Assembly (NCBI RefSeq): GCF_014207235.1
Contig: NZ_JACHDA010000009.1
Span: 110,782-174,781, forward strand
Reading direction: 5' to 3'
From: Sphingopyxis sp. JAI128
Lineage (GTDB): Bacteria; Pseudomonadota; Alphaproteobacteria; Sphingomonadales; Sphingomonadaceae
Length of the DNA: 64,000 nucleotides
Under the pieces are notes generated by a model. The model was not told where the DNA came from, did no database searches, and saw only the letters and a list, made by a program, of their open reading frames with translations. The position numbers and the translations under genes were made by a program. Positions 47,868 through 57,312 of the stretch are shown one piece after another. Position 1 is the stretch's first letter; each line of letters begins with the position of its first letter.

Positions 47868-48194
47868 ATGACCGACGTATCACCCGACCTTCTGTTCAAG
47901 GCGCTCGCCGATCCCAGCCGGCGCGCCTTGTTCGAACGGCTTTGCATGGACGGCGAACAAACGGTCGGCGCTCTCACCGCAGGCGCCGGCATCTCGCAGC
48001 CCGCTGTGTCGAAGCATCTCGGCTTGCTCAAGCAAGCGGGGCTTGTGCTCGATCGGCACGAAGGCCGCCAGACGCATTACAGCGCGCAGCAGCGCGCGCT
48101 CGCGCCGCTCGTCGACTGGACGGGGCGCATGAACCGTTTCTGGGAAGCGCGGTTCGACGATCTCGAAGATTTGCTCAAAAGGATGGATCAATGA
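47868..48194 (+). CDS. ArsR-family metal/ligand-independent regulator
   Basis: This 108-residue winged-helix protein has ALADPSRRALFERLCMDGEQ, then VGALTAGAGISQPAVSKHLG and LLKQAGLVLDRHEGRQTHYS. It lacks the Cys clusters of metal-sensing ArsR proteins, as is typical of ArsR proteins paired with SRPBCC (AHSA1) genes. It is coupled to the SRPBCC gene by ATGA overlap at 48191 and preceded by a strong promoter with operator. Confidence 0.9.
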   Translation: MTDVSPDLLFKALADPSRRALFERLCMDGEQTVGALTAGAGISQPAVSKHLGLLKQAGLVLDRHEGRQTHYSAQQRALAPLVDWTGRMNRFWEARFDDLEDLLKRMDQ

Positions 48195-48613
48195 CCGATA
48201 CTGAAGTTCGCACTGTCACGGTCGAGCGCGAGATTCCGCATTCCGCCCAAAAGATCTGGCGCGCGCTGACGACGCAGCATCTGATCGAGGAATGGCTGAT
48301 GAAGAACGACTTCGGTCTCGATCTCGGCCACCGCTTTCAGCTTAGCGGCGACTGGGGCCATGTCGATTGCGAAATTCTGGACGTCGATCCTGGACGCAGC
48401 CTGTCCTATACGTGGAATCACGCGCACGACGATCCGGCCTACCGCCTTCAAAGCACCGTCACCTTCACGCTCGAACCGAAGTTGGCGGGAACGCTGCTGC
48501 GCATGGAACAGACCGGCTTTCGCCCCGATCAGAAACAGGCTTTCGGCGGCGCCAAGGGCGGCTGGAAGATTCACCTCGAAAATCTCGAGAAGGTCGTGGC
48601 GACGCTCGGCTGA
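48191..48613 (+). CDS. SRPBCC / AHSA1-domain protein
   Basis: This 140-residue protein has the START-like fold pattern VEREIPHSAQKIWRALTTQH and VDPGRSLSYTWNHAHDD. Such proteins bind hydrophobic ligands or act with Hsp90-like partners. It always follows its ArsR gene in such operons. Ligand unknown. Confidence 0.87.
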   Translation: MTDTEVRTVTVEREIPHSAQKIWRALTTQHLIEEWLMKNDFGLDLGHRFQLSGDWGHVDCEILDVDPGRSLSYTWNHAHDDPAYRLQSTVTFTLEPKLAGTLLRMEQTGFRPDQKQAFGGAKGGWKIHLENLEKVVATLG

Positions 48614-48634
48614 CCATCAGACGGGGAGAAGATT

Positions 48635-48850
48635 ATGAACTGGAGCCTTTGGATCCGGCAGTTTCACCGCTGGGTATCGATCCTCTTTTCGACGATCGTC
48701 CTCGCCATTTTCGTGATGCTGGGTATTGGTCAGCAGCCCGCCGAGTGGGTCTATTACCTGCCACTGCCGCCGCTCTTCCTGCTGATTCTGACCGGGCTCT
48801 ACATGTTCTTCCGGCCGTATTTCAGGAAGCGCGGCGGCGCGGCGGGCTGA
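48635..48850 (+). CDS. Small membrane protein of the ArsR-SRPBCC operon
   Basis: This 71-residue protein begins MNWSLWIRQFHRWVSILFST and has two hydrophobic helices (about residues 12-32 and 42-60) with a basic tail FRPYFRKRGGAAG. It starts 21 bp after the SRPBCC gene with GGGGAGAAG upstream, so it is the third gene of the operon. It resembles short PepSY-type or DoxX-like membrane pieces; no firm family. Confidence 0.75.
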   Translation: MNWSLWIRQFHRWVSILFSTIVLAIFVMLGIGQQPAEWVYYLPLPPLFLLILTGLYMFFRPYFRKRGGAAG

Positions 48851-48853
48851 CGC

Positions 48854-49777
48854 TCAGCTATAGGGCGGCGCATCCTCGAACTCGGCGAACGAGGGATAAT
48901 CGTTCGCGACGCTCGCGGTGAAATTGGGTGCGCGCTTTTCGAGGAAGCTGGTGACGCCCTCGGCGGCGTCGGGGCTGCGCCCGCGCGAAAAGATCACGCG
49001 GCTGTCCCAGCGGTGCGCGCTCATCGGGTGGGGGGCTCCGAGCATTCGCCACAGCATGTGGCGCGTCAGCGCGACCGATACGGGGGCACTGTCGGCGGTC
49101 ATTTCGCGCGCCTTGGCGATGGCGGCGTCGATCAGCTCGCCCGGGGCATGGACCGACTGGACGAGGCCCTTCTCCTTCGCTTCAGCCGCCGAAATCAGGC
49201 GCCCCGAATAGCAAAGGTCGACCGCGTTCGCGATGCCGACGAGACGCGGCAGGAACCAGCTCGACGCGGCCTCGGGCACGATGCCGCGCCGCGCGAAGAC
49301 GAAGCCGTAGCGCGCGGTGTCGCTCGCGAGGCGTGCGTCCATCGGCAGCGTCATCGTCGCGCCGATGCCGACCGCGGCGCCGTTGATCGCGCCGAGCACG
49401 GGTTTCTTCGCTTCGAAGATACGCATCGACACGCGCCCGCCGCCGTCGCGGATCAGCGGGTGCGACCAGTCGATCGTGCCATCCTCGGCAACCGGGCTCG
49501 CGGGCATGCCGTCCGGCAGCATCGCCAGCTTGTCGCTGCGCTTGTCATAATCGAAGGTGGCGGCGCCGCCGCCAAGGTCGGCGCCCGCGCAATAGGCTTT
49601 GTCGCCATGCCCGGTGAAGATGACGGCGCGAACGGCGTCGTCGGCGTCGCAATCGTCGAGCGCGGCGATGATTTCCAGCATCATCTCTCCGGTAAAGGCG
49701 TTCATCCGGTCGGGCCGGTACAGCGTCAGCAGCGCGATGCCCTCATGCTTGTCGAGGCGAATCTGGTCGAAGCTCAT
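48854..49777 (-). CDS. Enoyl-CoA hydratase / crotonase-family protein
   Basis: This 307-residue crotonase starts MSFDQIRLDKHEGIALLTLY, has the first oxyanion-hole region DKAYCAGADLGGGAATFDYD and the second INGAAVGIGATMTLPMDARL, followed by RRGIVPEAASSWFLPRLVG (the Glu position of many hydratases) and a C-terminal helical region FLEKRAPNFTASVANDYPSF. It is convergent with the ArsR operon; only 3 bp separate the stops. No operon partner is visible on its strand. Confidence 0.9.
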   Translation of the reverse strand: MSFDQIRLDKHEGIALLTLYRPDRMNAFTGEMMLEIIAALDDCDADDAVRAVIFTGHGDKAYCAGADLGGGAATFDYDKRSDKLAMLPDGMPASPVAEDGTIDWSHPLIRDGGGRVSMRIFEAKKPVLGAINGAAVGIGATMTLPMDARLASDTARYGFVFARRGIVPEAASSWFLPRLVGIANAVDLCYSGRLISAAEAKEKGLVQSVHAPGELIDAAIAKAREMTADSAPVSVALTRHMLWRMLGAPHPMSAHRWDSRVIFSRGRSPDAAEGVTSFLEKRAPNFTASVANDYPSFAEFEDAPPYS

Positions 49778-49942
49778 CTCTCTCTCCTTTGCTTCCAGCT
49801 TACGTAAGCGTAAGGGCTTGTCCAGTGGGGATGACGCGCCCTTGCTTTGTCGCTATAGGCGCCCCGACCGCCCCGGCGCCGCGTCTCCTCCTGAGTCGCT
49901 TGCCGGGGCCATTCATTTGGTTCCGACAGAAAGTTGACCGCC

Positions 49943-50722
49943 ATGGCCCGTCGCCGCCAGATCTACGAAGGCAAAGCCAAGATTCTCTATGAAGGCCCCG
50001 AACCGGGCACGCTCATCCAATATTTCAAGGATGACGCGACCGCGTTCAACGCGCAGAAGCGTGGGACGATCAACGGCAAGGGTGTGCTCAACAACCGGAT
50101 TTCGGAGCATGTCTTCACGCTGCTCGGCAATATCGGCGTGCCGACCCACTTCATCCGCCGCCTGAACATGCGCGAGCAACTCATCCGCCAGGTCGAGATC
50201 GTGCCGATCGAGGTGATCGTGCGCAATGTCGCCGCGGGAACGCTGTCGAAGCGGCTCGGGATCGAGGAGGGAACGCAGCTCCCCCGCACTTTGATCGAAT
50301 ATTGCTACAAAGACGATGCGCTCGGCGATCCGCTTGTCGCCGAAGAGCATATCGCCTGCTTCAACTGGTGCAGCCAGGACGAGCTTCACGACATTCAGGA
50401 CATGGCGATTCGCATCAACGACTTCATGTCGGGAATGTTCGCCGCGGTCGGCATCCGCCTCGTCGATTTCAAGCTCGAATTCGGGCGTCTTTACGAAGGC
50501 GACTTCAGCCGCATCATTCTCGCCGACGAGATCAGCCCCGACGGCTGCCGTCTGTGGGACATGACGACGAACGAAAAGCTCGACAAGGATCGCTTCCGCC
50601 GCGACCTCGGCGGCGAGGTGGAGGCCTATCAGGAAGTCGCGCGCCGCCTTGGCTTGATGCCCGAGGGTGGCGAGAATGCCGTGCTCGACCTTGAAAGCCA
50701 CCGGAAGAAGAAGGGCAACTGA
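49943..50722 (+). CDS. purC: SAICAR synthetase
   Basis: This 259-residue enzyme joins aspartate to CAIR in purine synthesis. [34 protein letters not shown] and [20 protein letters not shown] with [12 protein letters not shown] are the family motifs. The ATG at 49943 begins [14 protein letters not shown]; an in-frame TTG at 49934 is less likely. It is not adjacent to purS/purQ, which lie 8 kb away. Confidence 0.97.
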   Translation: MARRRQIYEGKAKILYEGPEPGTLIQYFKDDATAFNAQKRGTINGKGVLNNRISEHVFTLLGNIGVPTHFIRRLNMREQLIRQVEIVPIEVIVRNVAAGTLSKRLGIEEGTQLPRTLIEYCYKDDALGDPLVAEEHIACFNWCSQDELHDIQDMAIRINDFMSGMFAAVGIRLVDFKLEFGRLYEGDFSRIILADEISPDGCRLWDMTTNEKLDKDRFRRDLGGEVEAYQEVARRLGLMPEGGENAVLDLESHRKKKGN

Positions 50723-50755
50723 GGCTCCTCACGCGAACCTCTATTTCCGTTCGTG

Positions 50756-50819
50756 TCGAGCGAAGTCGAGACACGTCGCGGCTGGGCGCTGCCCCTCGGT
50801 GCATCTCGACTTCGCTCGA
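50756..50819. repeat. Inverted repeat TCGAGCGAAGTCGAGA / TCTCGACTTCGCTCGA
   Basis: Two perfect 16-bp inverted arms at 50756-50771 and 50804-50819 fill the gap between purC and the lipoxygenase gene. Both genes converge here, so it may serve as a two-way terminator. Confidence 0.75.
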
Positions 50820-50843
50820 TGCGAGCGGGTAGTTTGAGCCGGG

Positions 50844-52835
50844 CTAAATATTGATGCTCGTCGGGATCAGGCTCGGCTGCAGATAGGGATAGGGCTGTAT
50901 CCGCTGCGCATTGCGCGCCACGATCTGCGCTTCGACGCCTTTCAACGCCGCCTGAAACCACGCCAGCGGCCCTTCGGCGCCCGTCACGCGCGGGTCCTGG
51001 AACCATGTGGGGTAGGGGAAGGCGTTGCTGCGATAATCGCCGAGCGGGCGGTAGTGAACCGAGCCCAACAGTTCGAGCACATTCAATTGTTCGAGGGCGA
51101 GCGCCATCGGCGGCATCAGTGCGAGCCAGCCCGCCTTGTCGTGCCCGCGCTGCCCGTTCGGCGCCGCCTGCCAGCCCGCGCCGGTGACCGCGGGGGCAAA
51201 GGCCATAATGTCCTTTTGCGGGAAATTGACCGCGGCATGCTGCGCGCTCGCGGTGAACATCACCATCGCGCACACCTCGGCAAGCTGTGCGCGCGTGGTG
51301 ATCGCGGTGAAATTCCTGATCTTCGCTTCGCCCGCAAGGCAACCGGCCCAGGCCGTCAGCTCGGTGTCGGCGACGATATCGGCGTCGCTCGTATAATAAA
51401 GGTCGATATATTGCCGCGCCCATTCGTGGATCGCGTCCCACACGAGCAGCGCATCGTCGCGGTACGGATAGTCGACAAGCGCCGAATCGACGCCGACGCC
51501 GCGCGCGGCGAAGTCGGCGTGCGGCATCTTGCCATAGAAGTCGAACGCGAGCCGCGCATCGACCGCGGCGCGCTGGCTCGACGCGATCGTGCCCGCGAAA
51601 ATATGGTCGATCGGGCCGTTCGCCGCGATCAGCGAGGTCGCCGCCGCTTCGTTGATGAAGAGCGTGCCCTCGAAATGCGGGACGAGCAGCGCCCACACCG
51701 GATGCACTTCGGCCAGATGGCGATGCGTCGCGACCGCGAACGCCTCGATCACGAGATGCGTGCGCGCAAGATGGGTGAACAGCTCGTGATAATTGCCATC
51801 GGCGACCTGCACGACGAATTTCGCCATTTCCCAGCCCCACAGCTTGTCGCTCGCGGGCGAGGGGGTGAAGATCGGCCAGTCGGCGGAGTTCTGCCCGCAT
51901 TGGATCGCGACGGGCACCAGCGACGATCCGCCCGGCGGGATCGCGAATAGCGCCATCGGCTGCCAGGCATATTTGGCGAGGCCGCCATAGGTGCCGGGGT
52001 CGAGGACTTGGAGCGGCTTGTAATCGAGCAGGAACAGCCGTCCTTCGGCGAGCGCGGCGGCGAGTGTGTCGCCGTTCACGACGGCGGCATATTGCGCGGC
52101 GCCGAGCGGGAAATTCGCGGGCAGCGCGTCGTCCACCGCGGCGATCAACATGCAGTTCGGCCCCTGCACGCGCAGCCGTGCGAATTCGCTGTCGTCCTGG
52201 AACATATAGGAGATGCCCGGGACGGGGAGCGTCCTGAACAGCGCGCGATAGGCTTCGATGCTACGCACCGTCTTGCTGCCGAGCCCTTCGACGTCCTCGA
52301 CCTTCATCAGATCCTCGATCCGCTCCTTATAACCTTTGAGCAACGCGACGTGCGCGTCGCGCTCGGCGGCGGCGACGGTTTGCTCGACGTCGCCGATCAT
52401 CCGTTCGAAGATGTTGCCGCCGCTATGGACGCCATGTCCGACTGCTATCTTGGCGGTCGAAGCCTCGATCGCGTCGCATTCGGCGAGCGCGGCTTCATAA
52501 TGGGCGCGCGGGCTGTCGACTTCGCCTTTATCGACGCCGCCGAGCTTCACCGTCAGCGCGTTGCGCACGATGTCCAGCCCGACGCCGATCAGGATCACGA
52601 ACCAGGCGATCGTCGGCTCGTCATTCTTTGGCACGTCGGTCGCGAGTGGCACGCCGGGCAGGGTCGGGACGTCGGTCGTCCATGTATAGACGGTCTGCGT
52701 CGCGGTCAGCTGCGCCGCGCGCGCCGCCTGTCCGGCTGCGGTATCGTCCTGCGGGAGCGTCGGATCGGCGGGTGGCATCGGCACGCCCGGCGCGGTGCTG
52801 GAGGGGGTAAGCGGCGGCAGCATCGGATAAGACAT
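50844..52835 (-). CDS. Bacterial lipoxygenase
   Basis: This 663-residue protein should oxygenate polyunsaturated fatty acids to hydroperoxides. Iron ligands match plant and Pseudomonas lipoxygenases: His355 and His360 in HLARTHLVIEAFAVATHRHL, a third His and the Asn in SAQHAAVNFPQKD, and the free C-terminal Ile of PTSINI. The N-terminal PLAT barrel of plant enzymes is missing; instead there is a roughly 100-residue Pro/Thr/Ala-rich region with one hydrophobic segment (IAWFVILIGVGLDIV). No clear signal peptide. Lipoxygenases are rare in bacteria, and the role here is unknown. Confidence 0.88.
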   Translation of the reverse strand: MSYPMLPPLTPSSTAPGVPMPPADPTLPQDDTAAGQAARAAQLTATQTVYTWTTDVPTLPGVPLATDVPKNDEPTIAWFVILIGVGLDIVRNALTVKLGGVDKGEVDSPRAHYEAALAECDAIEASTAKIAVGHGVHSGGNIFERMIGDVEQTVAAAERDAHVALLKGYKERIEDLMKVEDVEGLGSKTVRSIEAYRALFRTLPVPGISYMFQDDSEFARLRVQGPNCMLIAAVDDALPANFPLGAAQYAAVVNGDTLAAALAEGRLFLLDYKPLQVLDPGTYGGLAKYAWQPMALFAIPPGGSSLVPVAIQCGQNSADWPIFTPSPASDKLWGWEMAKFVVQVADGNYHELFTHLARTHLVIEAFAVATHRHLAEVHPVWALLVPHFEGTLFINEAAATSLIAANGPIDHIFAGTIASSQRAAVDARLAFDFYGKMPHADFAARGVGVDSALVDYPYRDDALLVWDAIHEWARQYIDLYYTSDADIVADTELTAWAGCLAGEAKIRNFTAITTRAQLAEVCAMVMFTASAQHAAVNFPQKDIMAFAPAVTGAGWQAAPNGQRGHDKAGWLALMPPMALALEQLNVLELLGSVHYRPLGDYRSNAFPYPTWFQDPRVTGAEGPLAWFQAALKGVEAQIVARNAQRIQPYPYLQPSLIPTSINI

Positions 52836-52994
52836 GGCGTGGCTCCTGTCGGACGCGAAACGAAGGGCCGCGCTTGTCGGGGAACATGGTTAATATTTCG
52901 CAAGCCACCTGCCTCGGACACGCTCCTAGAGCCGTGATAAGACGAGATTTCGTTCCTTAACCCCTGCTTTACCCGCCCTTGCTATCCCGGCCCT

Positions 52995-54140
52995 ATGACG
53001 GGGGTCTATCATACGCTGCAGGCGCGGCTTTTTCCGCCGATTCCGGATACGATCCGGGACGATATCGCCGTGCTTCGCGCCAATCGCGTCGAGACGCTGA
53101 CGCCGATGCTGTTTCTCATGCTGGCGGCGACGACGCCGACCGCGATCTACGCCGGGGTCGATACCGTGCATCCGGTGATCCGGATCGGTTTTCCGGTCAT
53201 CCTCGCCGTCGTCGGCGTGCTCGGCTTTCTGTTCCTGCGCCATAATCGCGGTCGCCGGATGAGCCCGCGCCGCGCGCGCCGCGTCATTCGCGAGGCAAGC
53301 TGGGTGTCGGGCATCACCGGCGCGATGTGCAGCCTGTGGACGGCGACCAACTGGCTCGCCGCGCCGCCCGAAGCGCACAGCTATTATGCCATGATCATGG
53401 CGATGGGGTCGCTTGCGACCGCCTATTGCCTGTCTTCGATCCGCTTCGCGACCTTCCTCAATCTCGGCGTCGGGCTGGCGCCGGTGTCGGTGCTGATGCT
53501 GACCTCGGGCAACCCGCCCGAAATCGCTGCGGGCACAAGTCTCGTCATCGCGACCTTGTTCCTGCTGCGCATGGTCGTCCAGCAGCACGGACAGGTGATC
53601 GACCTGCTCGAACTGCAGCGGCAGATGCGCGAACTGGCGCACACCGACCCGCTCACGGGCCTTGCCAATCGCCGCGAATTCGACCTGCGGCTCGACGAGG
53701 AATTCGCCAAGTCCGATGAGCACAGTCCGTTCGCGATCGCGTTGCTCGACCTCGACGGTTTCAAGCCGATCAACGACCAGCATGGCCATGCGATCGGCGA
53801 CGGCGTCTTGTGCGAGCTTGCCGCGCGGTTGCGCAGCGCGTGCGGTAACCACGCGATCGTCGCGCGACTGGGCGGCGATGAATTCGCCATCCTCGTACCC
53901 GCCGGCTCGCCGCTCCTCGACACCGCGCTCGCCGACCATATCCTCGCCGCGCTGGCGGCGCCCTATCGCATCGATGGGCGCATGATCGGCGTGGGCGCGG
54001 GCGTCGGCACCGCGATGTGGCCCGAGCACGGCATGGGCGCGCGCGACCTGCTCGAAGTCGCCGACCGTGCGCTCTACGCTGCAAAGGCAGCCAATCGGGC
54101 GCAGATGTCGTCCGTCGAACGCGTCGGTCGGGTTGCGTGA
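52995..54140 (+). CDS. Membrane-bound diguanylate cyclase (GGDEF)
   Basis: This 381-residue protein has six hydrophobic segments in the first 195 residues (a MHYT/MASE-like sensor of unnamed type), then a GGDEF domain: DPLTGLANRREFDLRLDEEF, LLDLDGFKPINDQHGHAIGD and VARLGGDEFAIL with an intact GGDEF active site. An RxxD inhibitory site upstream of it is not obvious. It makes cyclic di-GMP. It starts about 160 bp from the divergent lipoxygenase gene and shares that promoter region. Confidence 0.9.
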   Translation: MTGVYHTLQARLFPPIPDTIRDDIAVLRANRVETLTPMLFLMLAATTPTAIYAGVDTVHPVIRIGFPVILAVVGVLGFLFLRHNRGRRMSPRRARRVIREASWVSGITGAMCSLWTATNWLAAPPEAHSYYAMIMAMGSLATAYCLSSIRFATFLNLGVGLAPVSVLMLTSGNPPEIAAGTSLVIATLFLLRMVVQQHGQVIDLLELQRQMRELAHTDPLTGLANRREFDLRLDEEFAKSDEHSPFAIALLDLDGFKPINDQHGHAIGDGVLCELAARLRSACGNHAIVARLGGDEFAILVPAGSPLLDTALADHILAALAAPYRIDGRMIGVGAGVGTAMWPEHGMGARDLLEVADRALYAAKAANRAQMSSVERVGRVA

Positions 54141-54182
54141 CGGCGGCTTGACCGCCCGCCGGGCGGACGCCAAACCGGCGCG

Positions 54183-57077
54183 ATGACCAAAAACCTTGTC
54201 CGGCGCACGTCGACCGCGCTGTCGCCCCTCATTCTCCTCCTCGCCAGCACCGCTCCGGTTTATGCGAAGGAACCGCCCGCAACGACGCCGGCGCCCGCCG
54301 CCGCCAATCCGCAAAGCGACGCGGCCAAGGCATGGAATTTCGCCGCCAGCGACGTGCCCGTCGATCCGAATATCGTTTTCGGCGTGCTGCCCAACGGGAT
54401 GAAATATGCGCTGCTCAAGAACAGCACGCCCAAGGACAGCGTCGTACTACGCATGCGCTTCGACGTCGGCAGCTTCGCCGAAGCCGACGACCAGCGCGGC
54501 CTCGCCCATTTCCTCGAACATATGGCGTTCAACGGATCGACCAATGTTCCGGAAGGGGAGATGATCAAACTGCTCGAACGCAAGGGTCTCGCGTTCGGCG
54601 CCGACACCAATGCATCGACTGGCTTCGACGAGACGGTGTACAAGCTCGACTTGCCCAATGCGTCCGACGACCTGATCGACACCGGGCTGATGCTGATGCG
54701 CGAGACCGCGAGCGAGCTGACGATCGACCCCGCCGCCGTCGACCGCGAACGCGGCATCATCCTCTCGGAACGGCGCGCGCGCGACACCTATCAGCTGCGC
54801 AGCCTGATCGACCAGCTCGATTTCCAGATGCAGGGGATGACGGTCGCAAGCCGTATCCCCGTCGGCACCGAAGAGGTGATCAAGACCGCGCCGTCGGCGC
54901 GCATCCGCGATCTCTACGACCGCTATTATCGTCCCGAACGCGCGACGCTCGTGATGGTCGGCGATTTCGATCCGGCGGGGGTCGAGGCGAAGATCAAGGC
55001 GCGCTTTGCCGACTGGCGGGGACGCGGCCCCGCGGGCGCCGACCCCGATATCGGCGATGTCGATTATGGGCGCGCCGCCGCGGCCGACGATTTCGTCGAT
55101 CCGGCGATCCAGGATTCGGTGACGATTGCGGCGTTCAAGCCGTGGGTGAACGAGCCCGACAGCAGGGCGAAGCGCGCGCGCAAGCTCGCCGAGGATGTCG
55201 GCGAGGCGATCGTCAGCCGCCGGCTCGCGAAGATCGCGCTCAAGGAAGATTCGCCGATCCTCACCGGCTATTTCAGCGATGCCGAGGGGTGGAAGAAATT
55301 CGACCAGGTGACGGTCGGTGCGGTCGCCAAGGAAGGCGCGTGGAAAGAGGCGCTGGCGCTCATCGAACAGGAACAGCGCCGCGCGATCGAACATGGCTTT
55401 ACGCAGGCCGAGGTCGACGAGCAGCTCGCGATCCGGCGCACCGCCTTTCGCAACGCCGTTGCGGGCGTGACGACGCGGCGCAGCGACGCGCTGGCCGATG
55501 CACTGGTCGCGGCGGCGAAGGGCGATTTCGTCTTCACGCGCCCCGAAACCTCACAGGCGCTGTTCGAGGCCGCGGTGCCGTCGCTCGATGCCGCCGCGGT
55601 CACCGCCGCCTTCCGGGCGCGCATGGACGGGCTGAGTGCGCCGCTCGCGCGTGTGACGACGAAGGTCCCGGTCGAGGGCGGCACCGCCGCGATCCTTGCC
55701 GACCTGCGGGCCTCGGCGAAAGTCGCGGTCGCGGCGCCGAGTGAGGCCGCGAATGCCGCCTTCGCCTATGATAATTTCGGCACGCCGGGAAAAATCGTCA
55801 GCGACGAGCGTGTCGAGGATCTCAATATCCGCCGCATCCGCTTCGCGAACAATGTGATGCTCAACATCAAGACGACCGATTTCCAGAAGGACAAGGTCAT
55901 GCTGTCGCTGCGCGTCGACGGCGGCAATTTGCTCGCGACGAAGGACGATCCGACGAAGGTGTCGCTTGCGGGATCGCTGATGCTCGGCGGGCTCGAAGCG
56001 CACAGCTATGACGAGCTGCGCTCGATCCTCGCGGGCAAGACGATCAGCCCGGTCTTCGGCAATGCCACCGACAGCTTCGGCGGCAGCGCGGTGACCTCGC
56101 CCGAGGATTTCGCGTTGCAGGCGAAGCTGATGGCGGCCTATCTCACCCACCCAGGCTATCGCGCCGACGGGCTGGCGCTGATCCGCCGCGTGCTGCCGCA
56201 GCAATATGCCGCGAACGATGCGACGCCGGCGGCGGTGATGGGGCGCGATGCGGGCGGCATCCTCGCGGGCGACGATCCGCGGTCGCAGACCCCGCCGCTG
56301 GACAAGGTGATGGCGCTCGACTGGGCGCAGCTCCAGTCCGCGGTCGCCGACAGCTTCGCGCATGGAGCGATCGAGATCGGCGTTGTCGGCGACATCGGCG
56401 AACAGACGGCGATCGACGCGATCGCGGCGACCTTCGGCGCCTTGCCCGAGCGGCGTGCCGCCTTCGACCCGCGCGCCGACGCGCGCGTGCGGCACTATGC
56501 GACCGATCGCAGCGAACGCACCTTGATCCACAAGGGACCGGCGGAACAGGCCGAACTGCGCGTCTATTGGCCCGCGCGCGACGATAGCGATCTGGGCGAA
56601 GCGATGCGGCTCAACCTGCTCGCACGTGTGATGCAGCTGATGCTGACCGAGGAACTGCGGGAAAAGCTTGGCGAAAGCTATAGCCCCACTGCGGCCGCGA
56701 GCCTGTCGGACGAGTTCCCGGGCTATGGCCACCTGCTCGCCGCGAGCAACGTCGATTACAAGGATCTCGCGACGACGCGCGCGGCGATCTTTGCGATCGC
56801 GAAGGAGTTGCGCGACAAGCCGGTCGATGCCGACCTGCTCGATCGCGCGCGGCGTCCGCTGGTCGAGGCGATGGTCAAGTCGCGGCGCGAAAACGCCTAT
56901 TGGCTGAACTATGTCAGCGAAGCGGCGAGCCACGCCGACCGCCTCGACCGCAGCCGCAAGGGCATTGGCGAGGTCGAGGCCGCGACACCGGTCGAGCTGC
57001 AAGCGCTCGCGAAACAATATCTGGTCGATGACAAGGCGCTGGTGATCAAGGCGGTTAGCGACAAGGCGGGGAAATAG
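54183..57077 (+). CDS. M16-family zinc metalloprotease, exported
   Basis: This 964-residue insulinase/pitrilysin-type protease has a signal peptide (LSPLILLLASTAPVYA), the inverted zinc motif HFLEHMAFNGSTNVPEGEMI (HxxEH) with the distal Glu in DRERGIILSERRAR, and two M16 halves; the second half around YDELRSILAGKTISPVFGNA lacks a zinc motif, as usual. It resembles PqqL-type periplasmic proteases. It lies 42 bp after the GGDEF gene and may be co-transcribed. Confidence 0.94.
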   Translation: MTKNLVRRTSTALSPLILLLASTAPVYAKEPPATTPAPAAANPQSDAAKAWNFAASDVPVDPNIVFGVLPNGMKYALLKNSTPKDSVVLRMRFDVGSFAEADDQRGLAHFLEHMAFNGSTNVPEGEMIKLLERKGLAFGADTNASTGFDETVYKLDLPNASDDLIDTGLMLMRETASELTIDPAAVDRERGIILSERRARDTYQLRSLIDQLDFQMQGMTVASRIPVGTEEVIKTAPSARIRDLYDRYYRPERATLVMVGDFDPAGVEAKIKARFADWRGRGPAGADPDIGDVDYGRAAAADDFVDPAIQDSVTIAAFKPWVNEPDSRAKRARKLAEDVGEAIVSRRLAKIALKEDSPILTGYFSDAEGWKKFDQVTVGAVAKEGAWKEALALIEQEQRRAIEHGFTQAEVDEQLAIRRTAFRNAVAGVTTRRSDALADALVAAAKGDFVFTRPETSQALFEAAVPSLDAAAVTAAFRARMDGLSAPLARVTTKVPVEGGTAAILADLRASAKVAVAAPSEAANAAFAYDNFGTPGKIVSDERVEDLNIRRIRFANNVMLNIKTTDFQKDKVMLSLRVDGGNLLATKDDPTKVSLAGSLMLGGLEAHSYDELRSILAGKTISPVFGNATDSFGGSAVTSPEDFALQAKLMAAYLTHPGYRADGLALIRRVLPQQYAANDATPAAVMGRDAGGILAGDDPRSQTPPLDKVMALDWAQLQSAVADSFAHGAIEIGVVGDIGEQTAIDAIAATFGALPERRAAFDPRADARVRHYATDRSERTLIHKGPAEQAELRVYWPARDDSDLGEAMRLNLLARVMQLMLTEELREKLGESYSPTAAASLSDEFPGYGHLLAASNVDYKDLATTRAAIFAIAKELRDKPVDADLLDRARRPLVEAMVKSRRENAYWLNYVSEAASHADRLDRSRKGIGEVEAATPVELQALAKQYLVDDKALVIKAVSDKAGK

Positions 57078-57124
57078 GGTCGTCGGGCAGTGAGCGATTG
57101 CAGACGCTCGGGCCTATTCTAACC

Positions 57125-57184
57125 CGTTCGCATCGAGCCCCTCGACTGCCCGCCGGGCGGGCGCTCAGGGCTCGGCACGAACGG
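57125..57184. repeat. Inverted repeat after the M16 protease gene
   Basis: CCGTTCG-x3-CGAGCCC at 57125 pairs with GGGCTCGG-x-ACGAACGG ending near 57184, with a CCGCCGGGCGGGC palindrome in the loop. A 12-base run of C follows at 57230-57241. No gene lies between 57078 and 57312. Confidence 0.6.
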
Positions 57185-57312
57185 ACAAAGAGGTTCGTCG
57201 TCTAGCGAAGGGGGTGGGGGAAGTTGATCTCCCCCCCCCCCCCTCCCGCTTGCGGGAGGGGAAATCAGTTCACAATCTCAAAGTCCGCTCACCACCCCAA
57301 AGCGGACCCCAT

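Noticed and set aside
57230..57241. Run of C as a possible phase-variation tract
   Set aside because: It is intergenic, not in a coding frame or between promoter elements that I can identify, and may be partly a sequencing artefact.
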